Assembly (NCBI RefSeq): GCF_002243345.2
Contig: NZ_CP022655.2
Location: 4,582,001-4,646,000 of the forward strand
DNA: 64,000 nucleotides
DNA from: Paenibacillus sp. RUD330
Lineage (GTDB): Bacteria; Bacillota; Bacilli; Paenibacillales; Paenibacillaceae
Direction of reading: 5' to 3'
The position numbers were made by a program, and so were the translations under genes. The notes below the pieces were generated by a model, which worked only from the letters and a program-made list of their open reading frames with translations, was not told where the DNA came from and made no database searches. Every line of letters begins with the position of its first letter. Position 1 is the first letter of the stretch. Shown in pieces: positions 7,531 through 15,194 of the stretch.

Positions 7531-8856
7531 TCAGGCGTACAATCCGAGCTCCGCCAGCTGCAGCTCTGTGCCGCCGTTGTTGGCGGTCACGTTCAGCCGG
7601 TAGAGCTTGAAGGCGGCCGTATTGGATATCGCATAGGATTTGGTCTGGAATCGGGAGGCGAACGTCTCCCCGCTGCGCGTATCGAGCGTCGTCCAGCTGT
7701 TGCCGTCGTTCGAGCCTTGAAGCGTCCAGCTCTTCGGATCCCGCGCCGGAAAATCGTTGGCCGAGGTGAGGCTGTACTGGCGGACGGCATAGGCATTGCC
7801 TCCGCCGAACTGGTACTGGAGCCAGCCGCTGCCGGCGAAGATCAGCCATTTGGTGCCGCTCGCCCCGTCGAATGCCTTGGACACGTCCTCGCCGGACGGG
7901 CTGCCGCCTTGGCTGGCCGAAGACGCGCCGCCGACTGTCAGCGAGCCGTTGCCCGCGGAGCCGCCGACAGCGCTGTTGATGGCGCCGGCATAATCCGCGG
8001 CCGAGCCGTACTGCGAGTATTTGAGGATGTCGTCATAGAGCCACATGAATCCGCCCGCAATGCCTGCGCTGCTCTTCCAGCCCGCCATCCGGCTCTGCAC
8101 CTGCGCCGGCGTGTTTCCGTAGGAAGGCGTTTTGCTGTCGAGGCCGGGCATGACGGTCAATCCGAGGGCGCTGCTCCAGGCAGAGGGGCTGTTGCCGGCT
8201 CCCCCGTCGTATACCTGCAGATAAATGCGGTCGACTTTGGCGCCGATGCCCGTTTTGACGTTCTTCCAATAGGTCTGGTTGTTGTAGGGGCAAAGCGTGA
8301 TGCTCGCGCCAAGTCCGGTCAGCATCTTGCCGAAGGAAACCGTCGTGTTCGAGTCGTACAGATCCTCGTCGTCGAAGCTGACCGCATCCGCGCCCGTCGC
8401 TTGCAGCAGCGCGGCGAAGTTGCGGTACAGAATGCTGGCGCTGCCTGTTCCCTGGGAGGCGATGAGGCTTTGGATGTTGTGGAAGTCGTTCACCGCCGCG
8501 GAGCCGACGCTCAGCTCGATCCGCTTCACTCCGGTCGTCCCCTGCTTGAGCGAGGCCAGCTCGGACGGCCAGGAAGCCTTGCCTACGTAAGACCCGCCGG
8601 ATGCCACCAGCTGATCGTTGTAGACGAGATCGCCGTTCGCGTTGACATGGATCGTCCACAGCATGACGGTCGTGAAGCCGGATGCCTTGAGATCGTTCAT
8701 CGTTGCGGCTCCGCCGCTGTAGAACGGTCCTCCTCCATAGATGACGGACTCGCCGCCTGCGGCTGCCGCAGCCCTCCCGGGCGCGCCTCCCGCCGCAGCC
8801 GTCAGGCCCAGCAGAAGCGCCGCCATCACCAGCCAGTTCAACATGCGCTTGCTCAT
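7531..8856 (-). CDS. Secreted GH18-like protein with C-terminal discoidin (F5/8) domain
   Basis: A 441-residue exported protein. The signal peptide covers about residues 1-33 (basic MSKR, hydrophobic core, Ala-rich cleavage region). Residues ~37-300 look like a (beta/alpha)8 glycoside hydrolase of the GH18 type: a beta-strand TTVMLWTIHVN and an acidic cluster ADAVSFDDEDLYD (D162-D165) where GH18 enzymes have DxxDxDxE, then IYLQVYDGG and GFMWLYDD. Residues ~312-441 form an F5/8-type C (CBM32-like) domain (KAFDGASGTKWLIF, ending ELQLAELGLYA). It is probably a cell-wall or chitin-type glycan hydrolase or binding protein; catalysis is not assured because the motif is non-standard. The frame is open upstream, but AGGAGG precedes the ATG at 8856 and a signal peptide starts there. 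Confidence 0.8.
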   Translation of the reverse strand: MSKRMLNWLVMAALLLGLTAAAGGAPGRAAAAAGGESVIYGGGPFYSGGAATMNDLKASGFTTVMLWTIHVNANGDLVYNDQLVASGGSYVGKASWPSELASLKQGTTGVKRIELSVGSAAVNDFHNIQSLIASQGTGSASILYRNFAALLQATGADAVSFDDEDLYDSNTTVSFGKMLTGLGASITLCPYNNQTYWKNVKTGIGAKVDRIYLQVYDGGAGNSPSAWSSALGLTVMPGLDSKTPSYGNTPAQVQSRMAGWKSSAGIAGGFMWLYDDILKYSQYGSAADYAGAINSAVGGSAGNGSLTVGGASSASQGGSPSGEDVSKAFDGASGTKWLIFAGSGWLQYQFGGGNAYAVRQYSLTSANDFPARDPKSWTLQGSNDGNSWTTLDTRSGETFASRFQTKSYAISNTAAFKLYRLNVTANNGGTELQLAELGLYA

Positions 8857-9250
8857 CAATCTTCCTCCTTTAGAATGGATTGCCGCTATTCCGCATCCGA
8901 TTCTGATCCCGCTTGCAGATGCTCGGAGCGCGGCGGAGGGCTCTACCCTTCCTCTTCTACCGTACCCTCGGATCTCCCGCGCGGCCAGTTGCCAAATTAA
9001 ATCTCCGATGTACAAAGGATAGTTGATGTCCCTGAACGTCTCCTTTCCTTCCCCTCCTGCTGCCTGTCTCCTGTGCATGCCGCCTGCTCCGATGCCGTGG
9101 AATCCGGGACGGACAATTCCTAACGGGGACAAGCCGGCGAGAAAAAAGCGTCTTACAGCCGAAAGAGCTTGGCCGATCGACTTTCCCCCTTCCCCAATCG
9201 TCCGTATGGACAGGGAATATAAGGGAATGAGAAGAGGAGTAGATCTTGCC

Positions 9251-9513
9251 GTGAAGACATTCGCTCCGGGCTTTCTGCGGCTCAACCTGATCAGCGCGCT
9301 TTATGCGCTTCCGTTCACGATCTATTTCGAGCTCGGCGCGAACTACTACCGGATCGAACGGCTCACCGGCCGGGAGACAAGCCCAACCCCGTCGTCGGGC
9401 TGATGCTTCTGGGGGCGATGTTCGCATACCCCGTCTATGTGCTGCTCGTCAACGCGCTGGCTCCTGTGGATTGGCGGATTCTAGGCGGAGGAACTGAGGA
9501 GTTCAGGGACTGA
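9251..9513 (+). pseudogene. Frameshifted small membrane protein gene
   Basis: Starting at GTG 9251 (or ATG 9227), one frame encodes MKTFAPGFLRLNLISALYAL and stops at 9403. From about 9378 another frame continues as DKPNPVVGLMLLGAMFAYP and VYVLLVNALAPVDWRILGGG, ending at 9513. Adding one G to the GGG at ~9372-9374 joins the halves into one ~86-residue protein with two membrane helices and a family-like GDKPNP turn. A strong terminator follows directly. So this is either a one-base deletion or a sequencing error in a G run. Confidence 0.7.
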
Positions 9514-9551
9514 AAAAGACAGCCTCCGGCTATTCGGAGGCTGTCTTTTTC
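9514..9551. terminator. Terminator after the frameshifted membrane protein
   Basis: Perfect stem AAAAAGACAGCCTCCG / CGGAGGCTGTCTTTTT with a TATT loop-side; it works in both directions. Confidence 0.92.
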
Positions 9552-9671
9552 CTTGTTCCCCAGAGAGCCGGAGAACATAAAAACGCCCGTTTCTCAGCTT
9601 CGAGCAAGGATCAAATGCCGCTGCGGGTTTTCGGCGCCCGTCCCAAAATGTCCGTATTTGTCCTCATGAAG

Positions 9672-10297
9672 TTACCGGCGCTCGAAAGCCATTCGGACGG
9701 CGAGAGCCGTCAATGCCGTACCCATGAACCAACGCTGGATTTTCAGCCACGACGGCCGCTGTCCGAACCAGGAGGCGATCGTGCCGGCCGACAGGATGAC
9801 GAGCAGATTGACCGCGAAGCTGACCGTCATCTGCACCGCGCCCAGCGTGGCGCTCTGGACGAGAAGCGGGCCTGCGCCGGGATTTTGGAACTGCGGCAGC
9901 AGCGAGACATACAGCATGGCGCTTTTCGGATTGAGCAGATTGGTCATGAAGCCCATGAGGAACAGCTTCTTCGGCGGATCGATCGTCAGGGAGCGCAGCG
10001 CGAAGCCCTGCTTATTGCCGGTGCGGAACGCATTCCAAGCCAGCCAAAGCAGGTAGGCGGCTCCGGCCGTCTTGACGATGACGAACATCGCCGGCACGGC
10101 GGTGAACAGAGCGGACAGCCCCAGCATCGTCGCCGTGATGTAGACGATAAAGGCCAGCATGACCCCCAGCAGGGAAATGACCCCCGCTCCGCGGCCTTGC
10201 GTGACCGACCGGGATAGGAGATAAATCATGTTCGGTCCAGGCGCGCAACCATGCCTAGCGATACCAGGCCGAATGCCAGCAAAGCTCCAGCGCTCAT
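9672..10297 (-). pseudogene. LysE-family amino acid exporter, frameshifted near the N-terminus
   Basis: The main frame from ATG 10229 encodes 185 residues of a LysE/RhtB exporter (MIYLLSRSVTQG, then FMTNLLNPKSAMLYVSLLPQ) but lacks the first helix. Upstream, ATG 10297 with AGGAAAGGG encodes MSAGALLAFGLVSLGMV in another frame and soon stops. The two frames meet inside the family signature: with one added base near 10242 the text becomes GMV-x-APGPNMIYLL, the conserved PGPN motif. The intact protein would be ~208 residues, the normal family length. The lesion is thus a single-base deletion (or sequencing error) at the GCGCGC run. No regulator is adjacent. Confidence 0.8.
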
Positions 10298-10453
10298 TTT
10301 CCCAGCCCTTTCCTGCTTGTTGGAGGCGGAGGATTTATAAACATCGGCCCCCGCCAACTCTCATAATCGGCTCCTGAATCTGCACTGCGTCGTCTCCGAT
10401 ACCTAGACCTTCGCCTTCTGATGCTCAGCCTTCTCCCCTTGGATTCGCTTGCT
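10298..10453. other. Gene-free stretch before tandem repeats
   Basis: Together with the repeats and hairpins up to 10826 this is a ~530-bp gap. I find no convincing coding frame or promoter in it. Confidence 0.6.
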
Positions 10454-10577
10454 GCCGCTTCATCTGTTCGTCGCAAGCATTGTCGGCCGCTTATCTGTTC
10501 ATCGTAAACTCGTCCGCCGCTTCATCTGTTCACATAAACTCTGCCCGCCGCTTATCTGTTCATCGTAAACTTTCGCT
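10454..10577. repeat. Four tandem ~31-bp units
   Basis: Units start at 10454, 10486, 10516 and 10547. Each begins GCCGCTT(C)ATCTGTTC and most continue with (AT)CGTAAACT. Lengths are 30-32 bp with a few substitutions; units 2 and 4 are nearly identical. The array is intergenic, downstream of both flanking genes. Confidence 0.85.
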
Positions 10578-10674
10578 TGCAGCTGCTCAGCCTGCTCCTC
10601 GCCCCACGGCCCCACGGCTGCTCGAATTGTCTAGTAACATCCTCTATTACTTTCCGCATCGAATATTGGGAAGA

Positions 10675-10722
10675 CAAAAAACAGGCGGTCCCGAGCCGGC
10701 TTGGCTTCAGGACGCCTGTTTG
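10675..10722 (-). terminator. Terminator downstream of the sugar-binding protein gene
   Basis: Minus-strand hairpin AAACAGGCGTCCTGAAGCC / GGCTCGGGACCGCCTGTTT followed by six T. A near-duplicate hairpin lies closer to the gene. Confidence 0.85.
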
Positions 10723-10766
10723 ATTATGGCGCAAGCATGCTGCGCAAGCTTGCTTGGACGAAGTCC

Positions 10767-10811
10767 AGGCCTTCCCGAGCCGGCTGCCTATCGGCTTCGG
10801 GACGCCTGTTC
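10767..10811 (-). terminator. Duplicate hairpin next to the binding-protein stop
   Basis: Arms CAGGCGTCCCGAAGCCG and CGGCTCGGGAAGGCCTG, near-identical to the hairpin at 10675-10722 but without a T run. It may stabilise the mRNA 3' end. Confidence 0.6.
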
Positions 10812-10826
10812 GGTCATGACGTGGAC

Positions 10827-12326
10827 TTACTTGGACGCTTTCCAGGCGTCGATCTGCTTCTGAACCTCGGCCATTACTTTGTCGAGACCGTTGTCCTTCA
10901 GCTTCTGGTTGATCTGGGCGATATTCTTCTCCGGATCAAGCGTCCCCGAGAACAGGCCGTTGTAGACGGCTTCCTTCGTATTCTTCAGGTTCGCGAGCTC
11001 GGTCGTAATGTTGCTCGTATCAAGCTGGAAGCCGAGCAGCGGAGCGTTGGTCGCGGATTCATTGAATTCCTTGAACTTTTCCCATTTGTCCGCAGGATCG
11101 GTCGGATTCAGGTAGGTCAGCATCATGTTGCCGACGGAGAATGCCGGGAAGCCGTAGCCGCTGTCCGGAATCGTCTCCTTCACCTGTTCGCCCGTTTTCT
11201 TGTAGTGCTTGCCTTCGATGCCGAAGTCGACGAGATTGATGAGATTCGCATCCGTATACAGCAGGTTCAGGAACTCCATCGCTTTTTCGGGATGCTTGGA
11301 TTTCGCATTAATGGCCTGCAGGGATCCTGCGACGGACCAGTTGAACGTGATCGGGTCCTGCATCGGCTTCGAAACGACTTCGTAGCCGGCGTCGGCGGAC
11401 CACAGGTTGTCGGCGTATGGCTGGGCGTCGGCGACGTCCACAAGCCATTTGCCCGTCTTGAAATAATCGCCCGCATCCTTCTGCGTCGCTACGTCGCGCG
11501 GCAGGTAGCCGGCTTCATAGTAGTTGTGCATTGTTTTGAGGTAGCTCATCGCTTCCGGCGTATCCCAGACGTTGATCAGCTTGTAATCCGTCGTTTTCAG
11601 CGGCACGCCGATGAACGGCAGATCGTTGACGGGAAGGTCGAAAGGCAGGAACTCCGCGATTTTGGCCGGAATCGGCGCAATGCCAGGTTCTTTTTCCTTG
11701 AACGTTTTGAGCAGCGGCTCCAGGTCGTCGATCGTGCGCACGTTGCTGATGTCCAGCCCCAGCTTGTCGACATACGTCTTGTTGAAGCGGAATACGCGCT
11801 GCTGCGGCAGCTCCTTGTTCGTCGGCACGCCGTAGTTGTGGCCGTTCACCTTGGTGCCTTCGAGGAAGGCCGGGTTCAGCGCTTGCTTGATGCCCGCGCC
11901 CTGCTTATCGAGCAGGCCGTCCAGCTCGTAGAAGGCGCCTTTTTTGGCGTTGGCGAAATAATCGTTGGCCCACGAGCTGGTGAAAGCGATGTCATAATTT
12001 TCGCCGGAGTTGATCGTAATCTGCATCTTTTGGGAATAATCGCCCCAGTCCAGCAGCTTCATCTCGACGGTGGCGTTGATCTTGTCTTTGATATACTTGT
12101 TGATCTCATCGTTGACGGCGGCCAGATCCTTCGGCGGCGTGCCGATTGTGTACCAGACCAGATTGACCGGCTTCTCGTCCGCCTTCGGCGTTCCGGCGTT
12201 GGCCGCCGCTCCGGCATTGCCCGCTGCGGCATTGCCGCCGCCGTTATTGTTATTGCCGCCGCCGGAGCAGCCGGCTACAGCTCCCGCCAGCAGAAGCAGG
12301 GCCATGATTCCCATCCGTTTCTTCAT
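10827..12326 (-). CDS. Sugar ABC transporter substrate-binding lipoprotein
   Basis: A 499-residue extracellular solute-binding protein of the LipO/YtcQ type common in Paenibacillus. It has a lipoprotein signal peptide with lipobox AGAVAGC and the lipidated Cys at 20. A low-complexity Gly/Asn/Ala linker (21-48) precedes the mature domain (NLVWYTIGTPPKDLAAVNDE, later ALNPAFLEGTKVNGHNYGVP), which ends in a DUF3502-like C-terminal region. It delivers an oligosaccharide or glycoside to the permeases encoded at 13075-14978. The ATG at 12326 follows GGGGGATGAGAAC. A 750-bp gap separates it from the permease genes, so it probably also has its own promoter. The sugar is unknown. Confidence 0.93.
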   Translation of the reverse strand: MKKRMGIMALLLLAGAVAGCSGGGNNNNGGGNAAAGNAGAAANAGTPKADEKPVNLVWYTIGTPPKDLAAVNDEINKYIKDKINATVEMKLLDWGDYSQKMQITINSGENYDIAFTSSWANDYFANAKKGAFYELDGLLDKQGAGIKQALNPAFLEGTKVNGHNYGVPTNKELPQQRVFRFNKTYVDKLGLDISNVRTIDDLEPLLKTFKEKEPGIAPIPAKIAEFLPFDLPVNDLPFIGVPLKTTDYKLINVWDTPEAMSYLKTMHNYYEAGYLPRDVATQKDAGDYFKTGKWLVDVADAQPYADNLWSADAGYEVVSKPMQDPITFNWSVAGSLQAINAKSKHPEKAMEFLNLLYTDANLINLVDFGIEGKHYKKTGEQVKETIPDSGYGFPAFSVGNMMLTYLNPTDPADKWEKFKEFNESATNAPLLGFQLDTSNITTELANLKNTKEAVYNGLFSGTLDPEKNIAQINQKLKDNGLDKVMAEVQKQIDAWKASK

Positions 12327-12454
12327 GTTCTCATCCCCCGTAAGTATAAGATTATCTATTCAGGGACGCCCGGTACAGAGGGCGGCCGCAAATATTCGTT
12401 GGATCGGTCGCTCCCCGGATTCCGGATCGCTTCTCCTCCGATCGGCGCCGGATC

Positions 12455-12637
12455 TATCGGACCTACGTTCCGCTATTTTGATGTTTTGGAGCGAATTCCG
12501 GAATTATCGGACATACGTTCCGCTATTTCCCTCTTTCAGCCCCTAAACCACCCTTTTTCGGACAAATAACGGATTTGATGTCCGATAAAAGTCCATTTCC
12601 GTTCGAATCGGCCAAATAACGGATCGTATGTCCGATA
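12455..12637. repeat. Compound REP-like element, copy A
   Basis: Four copies of a ~24-nt motif: direct at 12455-12479 and 12504-12528, inverted at 12564-12589 and 12614-12637, about 50 nt apart within each pair. The left copies read TATCGGACxTACGTTCCGCT; the right ones, reverse-complemented, read TATCGGACATACGATCCGTT (12564-12589 being more diverged). The two halves can fold into a long imperfect hairpin. The element has exactly the length and layout of the one at 20791-20973. Confidence 0.9.
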
Positions 12638-12892
12638 GCGGCCCGAAATTGGCTTGGCTAAGGCAGCCAGCCGGTCGGCGGATCAAGCTGCGGCAGTTGT
12701 CGCGCCAATTTTTGCGAAGCTGATCTGGCGGCGGCACGGGTCCGTGAAGCCGACGCTTGGCTGCGAGGCAGTGGCGGCGGCAGGTCCGTGAAGCCGGAGC
12801 GCGGGTGCTCGGCGACGGCGCTGTCTATGAGGCTGAACCGGATGCCCGGAGCAGGCGGAATGGCCGTGGAGAAGCGTGAGCGTTCGCCTTTA

Positions 12893-12941
12893 AAGGCCGG
12901 ATTTCCACCTTGACCTCAGCTAATCGAGAAAATCCGGCCTT
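12893..12941. repeat. Inverted repeat with 12-bp perfect arms
   Basis: AAGGCCGGATTT (12893-12904) and AAATCCGGCCTT (12930-12941) separated by 25 nt. There is no T run, so it is not a good terminator. It lies in the 750-bp gap inside the transporter locus. Confidence 0.7.
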
Positions 12942-12990
12942 AAACAGCGACCGGAACGGCCATCCGCCTGCGCAGCGGCATCACGCAGTG

Positions 12991-13062
12991 TTCAGCCTGC
13001 CGCGGAGCGGCGCCACTCGCCTTTAGCCTTACAGCAGCTTCAGCCTGCCGCGGAGCGGCGCC
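12991..13062. repeat. 24-bp perfect direct repeat
   Basis: TTCAGCCTGCCGCGGAGCGG plus CGCC occurs at 12991-13014 and again at 13039-13062, a 48-bp period, just past the stop of the permease gene. Each copy contains a GGCGCCGCTCC-type inverted core. Confidence 0.8.
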
Positions 13063-13074
13063 CTATCTGCCCGG

Positions 13075-14037
13075 TCAGTCCTTCACCGCCCCGATCGTCA
13101 GCCCCTGGATGAAATACCGCTGGAAGAACGGATAAGCCAGCACGATCGGGCCGGTGGCCAGCACGACCATCGCCATCCGCGACGTCTCCTGCGGCAGCGA
13201 GCGGATCATCTCCTTGCTCTGGCCGCTGCTCAGCAGCGACGAGTTCTGGATGATGAACTGCATGCTGTTCTGGATCCGCATCAGCAGCGCCTGCAGCGGA
13301 ACGAGCTTGTTGGAATCGATGTAGAGCAGCGCGTTGAACCAGTCGTTCCAGTAGCCCAGCGTGCTGAACAGGGCGATCGTCGCGAGTCCGGGCAGCGAGA
13401 TCGGCAGCACCAGGCTGAACAGCGCGCGGAACTCTCCCGCCCCGTCGATCTTGCCGGACTCGATGATGGGATCGGGAACCATCGTCTGGAAAAACGTGCG
13501 CAGCACGAGAATGTTGAAGGCGTTCATCGCCATCGGCAGGATGAGCGCCCACAGCGTATCCTTGAGGTGCAGGAACTGCGTCACGACGATGTACGTCGGC
13601 ACGAGGCCGCCGCTGAACAGCATCGTGAAGAAGGCCAGGAACGAGAAGAAGCCACGGTACTTGAAGCTTTTTCGGGACAATGCGTAGGCATACAGGGTCG
13701 TCATCACGACCGTAAGCAGCGTTCCCAGCACCGTGATGGTGATCGTGACGAGATAGGATTGCAGCAGCTGGTCGCCCGTTTGGAAAATGTAGCGGTAAGC
13801 GCTGAAGCTCAGGGCATCCGGAATGATCCGGTAGCCTACCTCCAGCAGCGACTGCTCCCTTGTCAGGGAAATGATGACGACGAAAATGAACGGGAACACG
13901 CAAGCCAGGGCGAAGCCCCCGGACACGAGATGGAAAACGGTGTTCCAGAACGGCGAGAGGCGGTGGAAGTCGCGGCTGCGGCGGCTTGTTCCGGCCGGCA
14001 CAGCGGCGGCGTCTGCGGGTTTTGGGATCATGCTCAT
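13075..14037 (-). CDS. Carbohydrate ABC transporter permease (YtcP/LplC type)
   Basis: A 320-residue inner-membrane permease of the MalG/YtcP class with six predicted helices. The ABC coupling loop (EAA-like motif) is at ~193-216 (ESGKIDGAGEFRALFSLVLP). It forms a heterodimer with the product of the preceding gene to import a sugar delivered by the lipoprotein at 10827-12326. The start ATG at 14037 overlaps the upstream stop as TGATG, which implies translational coupling. No ATPase gene is present; such Paenibacillus systems usually share an MsmK-type ATPase encoded elsewhere. Confidence 0.94.
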   Translation of the reverse strand: MSMIPKPADAAAVPAGTSRRSRDFHRLSPFWNTVFHLVSGGFALACVFPFIFVVIISLTREQSLLEVGYRIIPDALSFSAYRYIFQTGDQLLQSYLVTITITVLGTLLTVVMTTLYAYALSRKSFKYRGFFSFLAFFTMLFSGGLVPTYIVVTQFLHLKDTLWALILPMAMNAFNILVLRTFFQTMVPDPIIESGKIDGAGEFRALFSLVLPISLPGLATIALFSTLGYWNDWFNALLYIDSNKLVPLQALLMRIQNSMQFIIQNSSLLSSGQSKEMIRSLPQETSRMAMVVLATGPIVLAYPFFQRYFIQGLTIGAVKD

Positions 14038-14978
14038 CAGAACAACGCCTGCTCTTCATTGATTTTTTTGACGATCTTGTTCGTGGTCAGCACGAGGATC
14101 AGGCCGACAACGGACTGATACAGGCCTGCCGCGGTGCTCATGCCGAAGTCTCCCAGCACCTTCAGCGAGCGGTAGACGTACGTGTCGATGACGTTGGTGA
14201 CCGGGAACAGCGCTCCGGAATCGCGCGGAATCTGGAAGAACAAGCCGAAGTTCGCCCGGAAGATGCCGCCGACCGCCAGGATCGTGAGGATGATCATCAT
14301 CGGCCGGATGAGCGGCAGCGTGATGCGCAAGGTCTGCTGCCATTTGCTCGCTCCATCGATCATCGCCGCCTCGTAATAGGTTTTGTCGATGCCCGCGATG
14401 GCCGCCAGATAGATGACGCTGGAGTAGCCGACTCCCTTCCACAGGTTCATGAATACGAGGATGTACGGCCAATACTTGGGATCGGAATACCAGTCGATCG
14501 GCTGGACCCCGAGCGTGCCGAGCAGTTGGTTGACGACGCCCTTGTCCACGCTCAGGAAGCTGAACGTGAAGTAGCTGACGATGACCCAAGAGAGGAAATA
14601 AGGCATGAACATCGCCGTCTGGTACAGCTTGGCGAGCCGCTTCTGCGTCAGCTGGAAGAGCAGCAGCGCCATCGCGACCGAGCAGACGAGGCCAAGGACG
14701 ATGAACACGAGATTGTAGAGAACCGTGTTTCTCGTAATGATATAAGCGTCATGGGCTTTGAACAGGAATTCGAAGTTTTTGAATCCGACCCATTCCGAGC
14801 GGAAGATCGCTCCGAAAAATCCGCCGCCGAGATCGACGCGGAACTCCTTGAAAGCGAAGATCGCCCCCGGCATCGGCAGATAGCAGAACAGGATGAACCA
14901 GGCGGCGCCAGGCAGCACCATCAGGAGGAACGCGCCGTTCCGCCGAAGATTCCGGAATGCGGTTGCAAGCCTATTCAT
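14037..14978 (-). CDS. Carbohydrate ABC transporter permease (LplB type)
   Basis: A 313-residue permease of the LplB/UgpA class. Hydrophobic helices begin at FLLMVLPGAAWFILFCYLP, and the EAA coupling loop lies at ~203-225 (EAAMIDGASKWQQTLRITLP). It is the first gene of the transporter operon, with GGGGGACAACTC before ATG 14978. About 215 bp separate it from the divergent sensor kinase gene, whose regulator probably activates this promoter. It ends one base into the next permease gene. Confidence 0.95.
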   Translation of the reverse strand: MNRLATAFRNLRRNGAFLLMVLPGAAWFILFCYLPMPGAIFAFKEFRVDLGGGFFGAIFRSEWVGFKNFEFLFKAHDAYIITRNTVLYNLVFIVLGLVCSVAMALLLFQLTQKRLAKLYQTAMFMPYFLSWVIVSYFTFSFLSVDKGVVNQLLGTLGVQPIDWYSDPKYWPYILVFMNLWKGVGYSSVIYLAAIAGIDKTYYEAAMIDGASKWQQTLRITLPLIRPMMIILTILAVGGIFRANFGLFFQIPRDSGALFPVTNVIDTYVYRSLKVLGDFGMSTAAGLYQSVVGLILVLTTNKIVKKINEEQALF

Positions 14979-15194
14979 GAGTTGTCCCCCTTCCGAAGTT
15001 TGCCTCGGTATTACCAGCCTCTCAACTGTAGCACGGCGGATTTGCCCCCAAGTAGAGACGATACTTTAGCTTTGATGTACAGATTAAAGGTAATCCCGCC
15101 AAGCAGCCTCCCGGCGCCTCCGATTCCATTGCCCGCCTATCCCCTTCATGCTATGGTAAGGCTGGCTGCATACTGACGCTGGAGGGAACCGGAC

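Noticed and set aside
10701-12569. A 622-codon plus-strand frame antisense to the binding-protein gene
   Set aside because: It is the mirror of a lipoprotein gene with lipobox and family motifs; no signals support the antisense frame.
12455-12637. The inverted motif arrays considered as insertion sequence ends
   Set aside because: No transposase frame lies between the arms and there are no target-site duplications that I can see; the 183-nt size fits a REP/BIME-type element better, though a MITE is not excluded.
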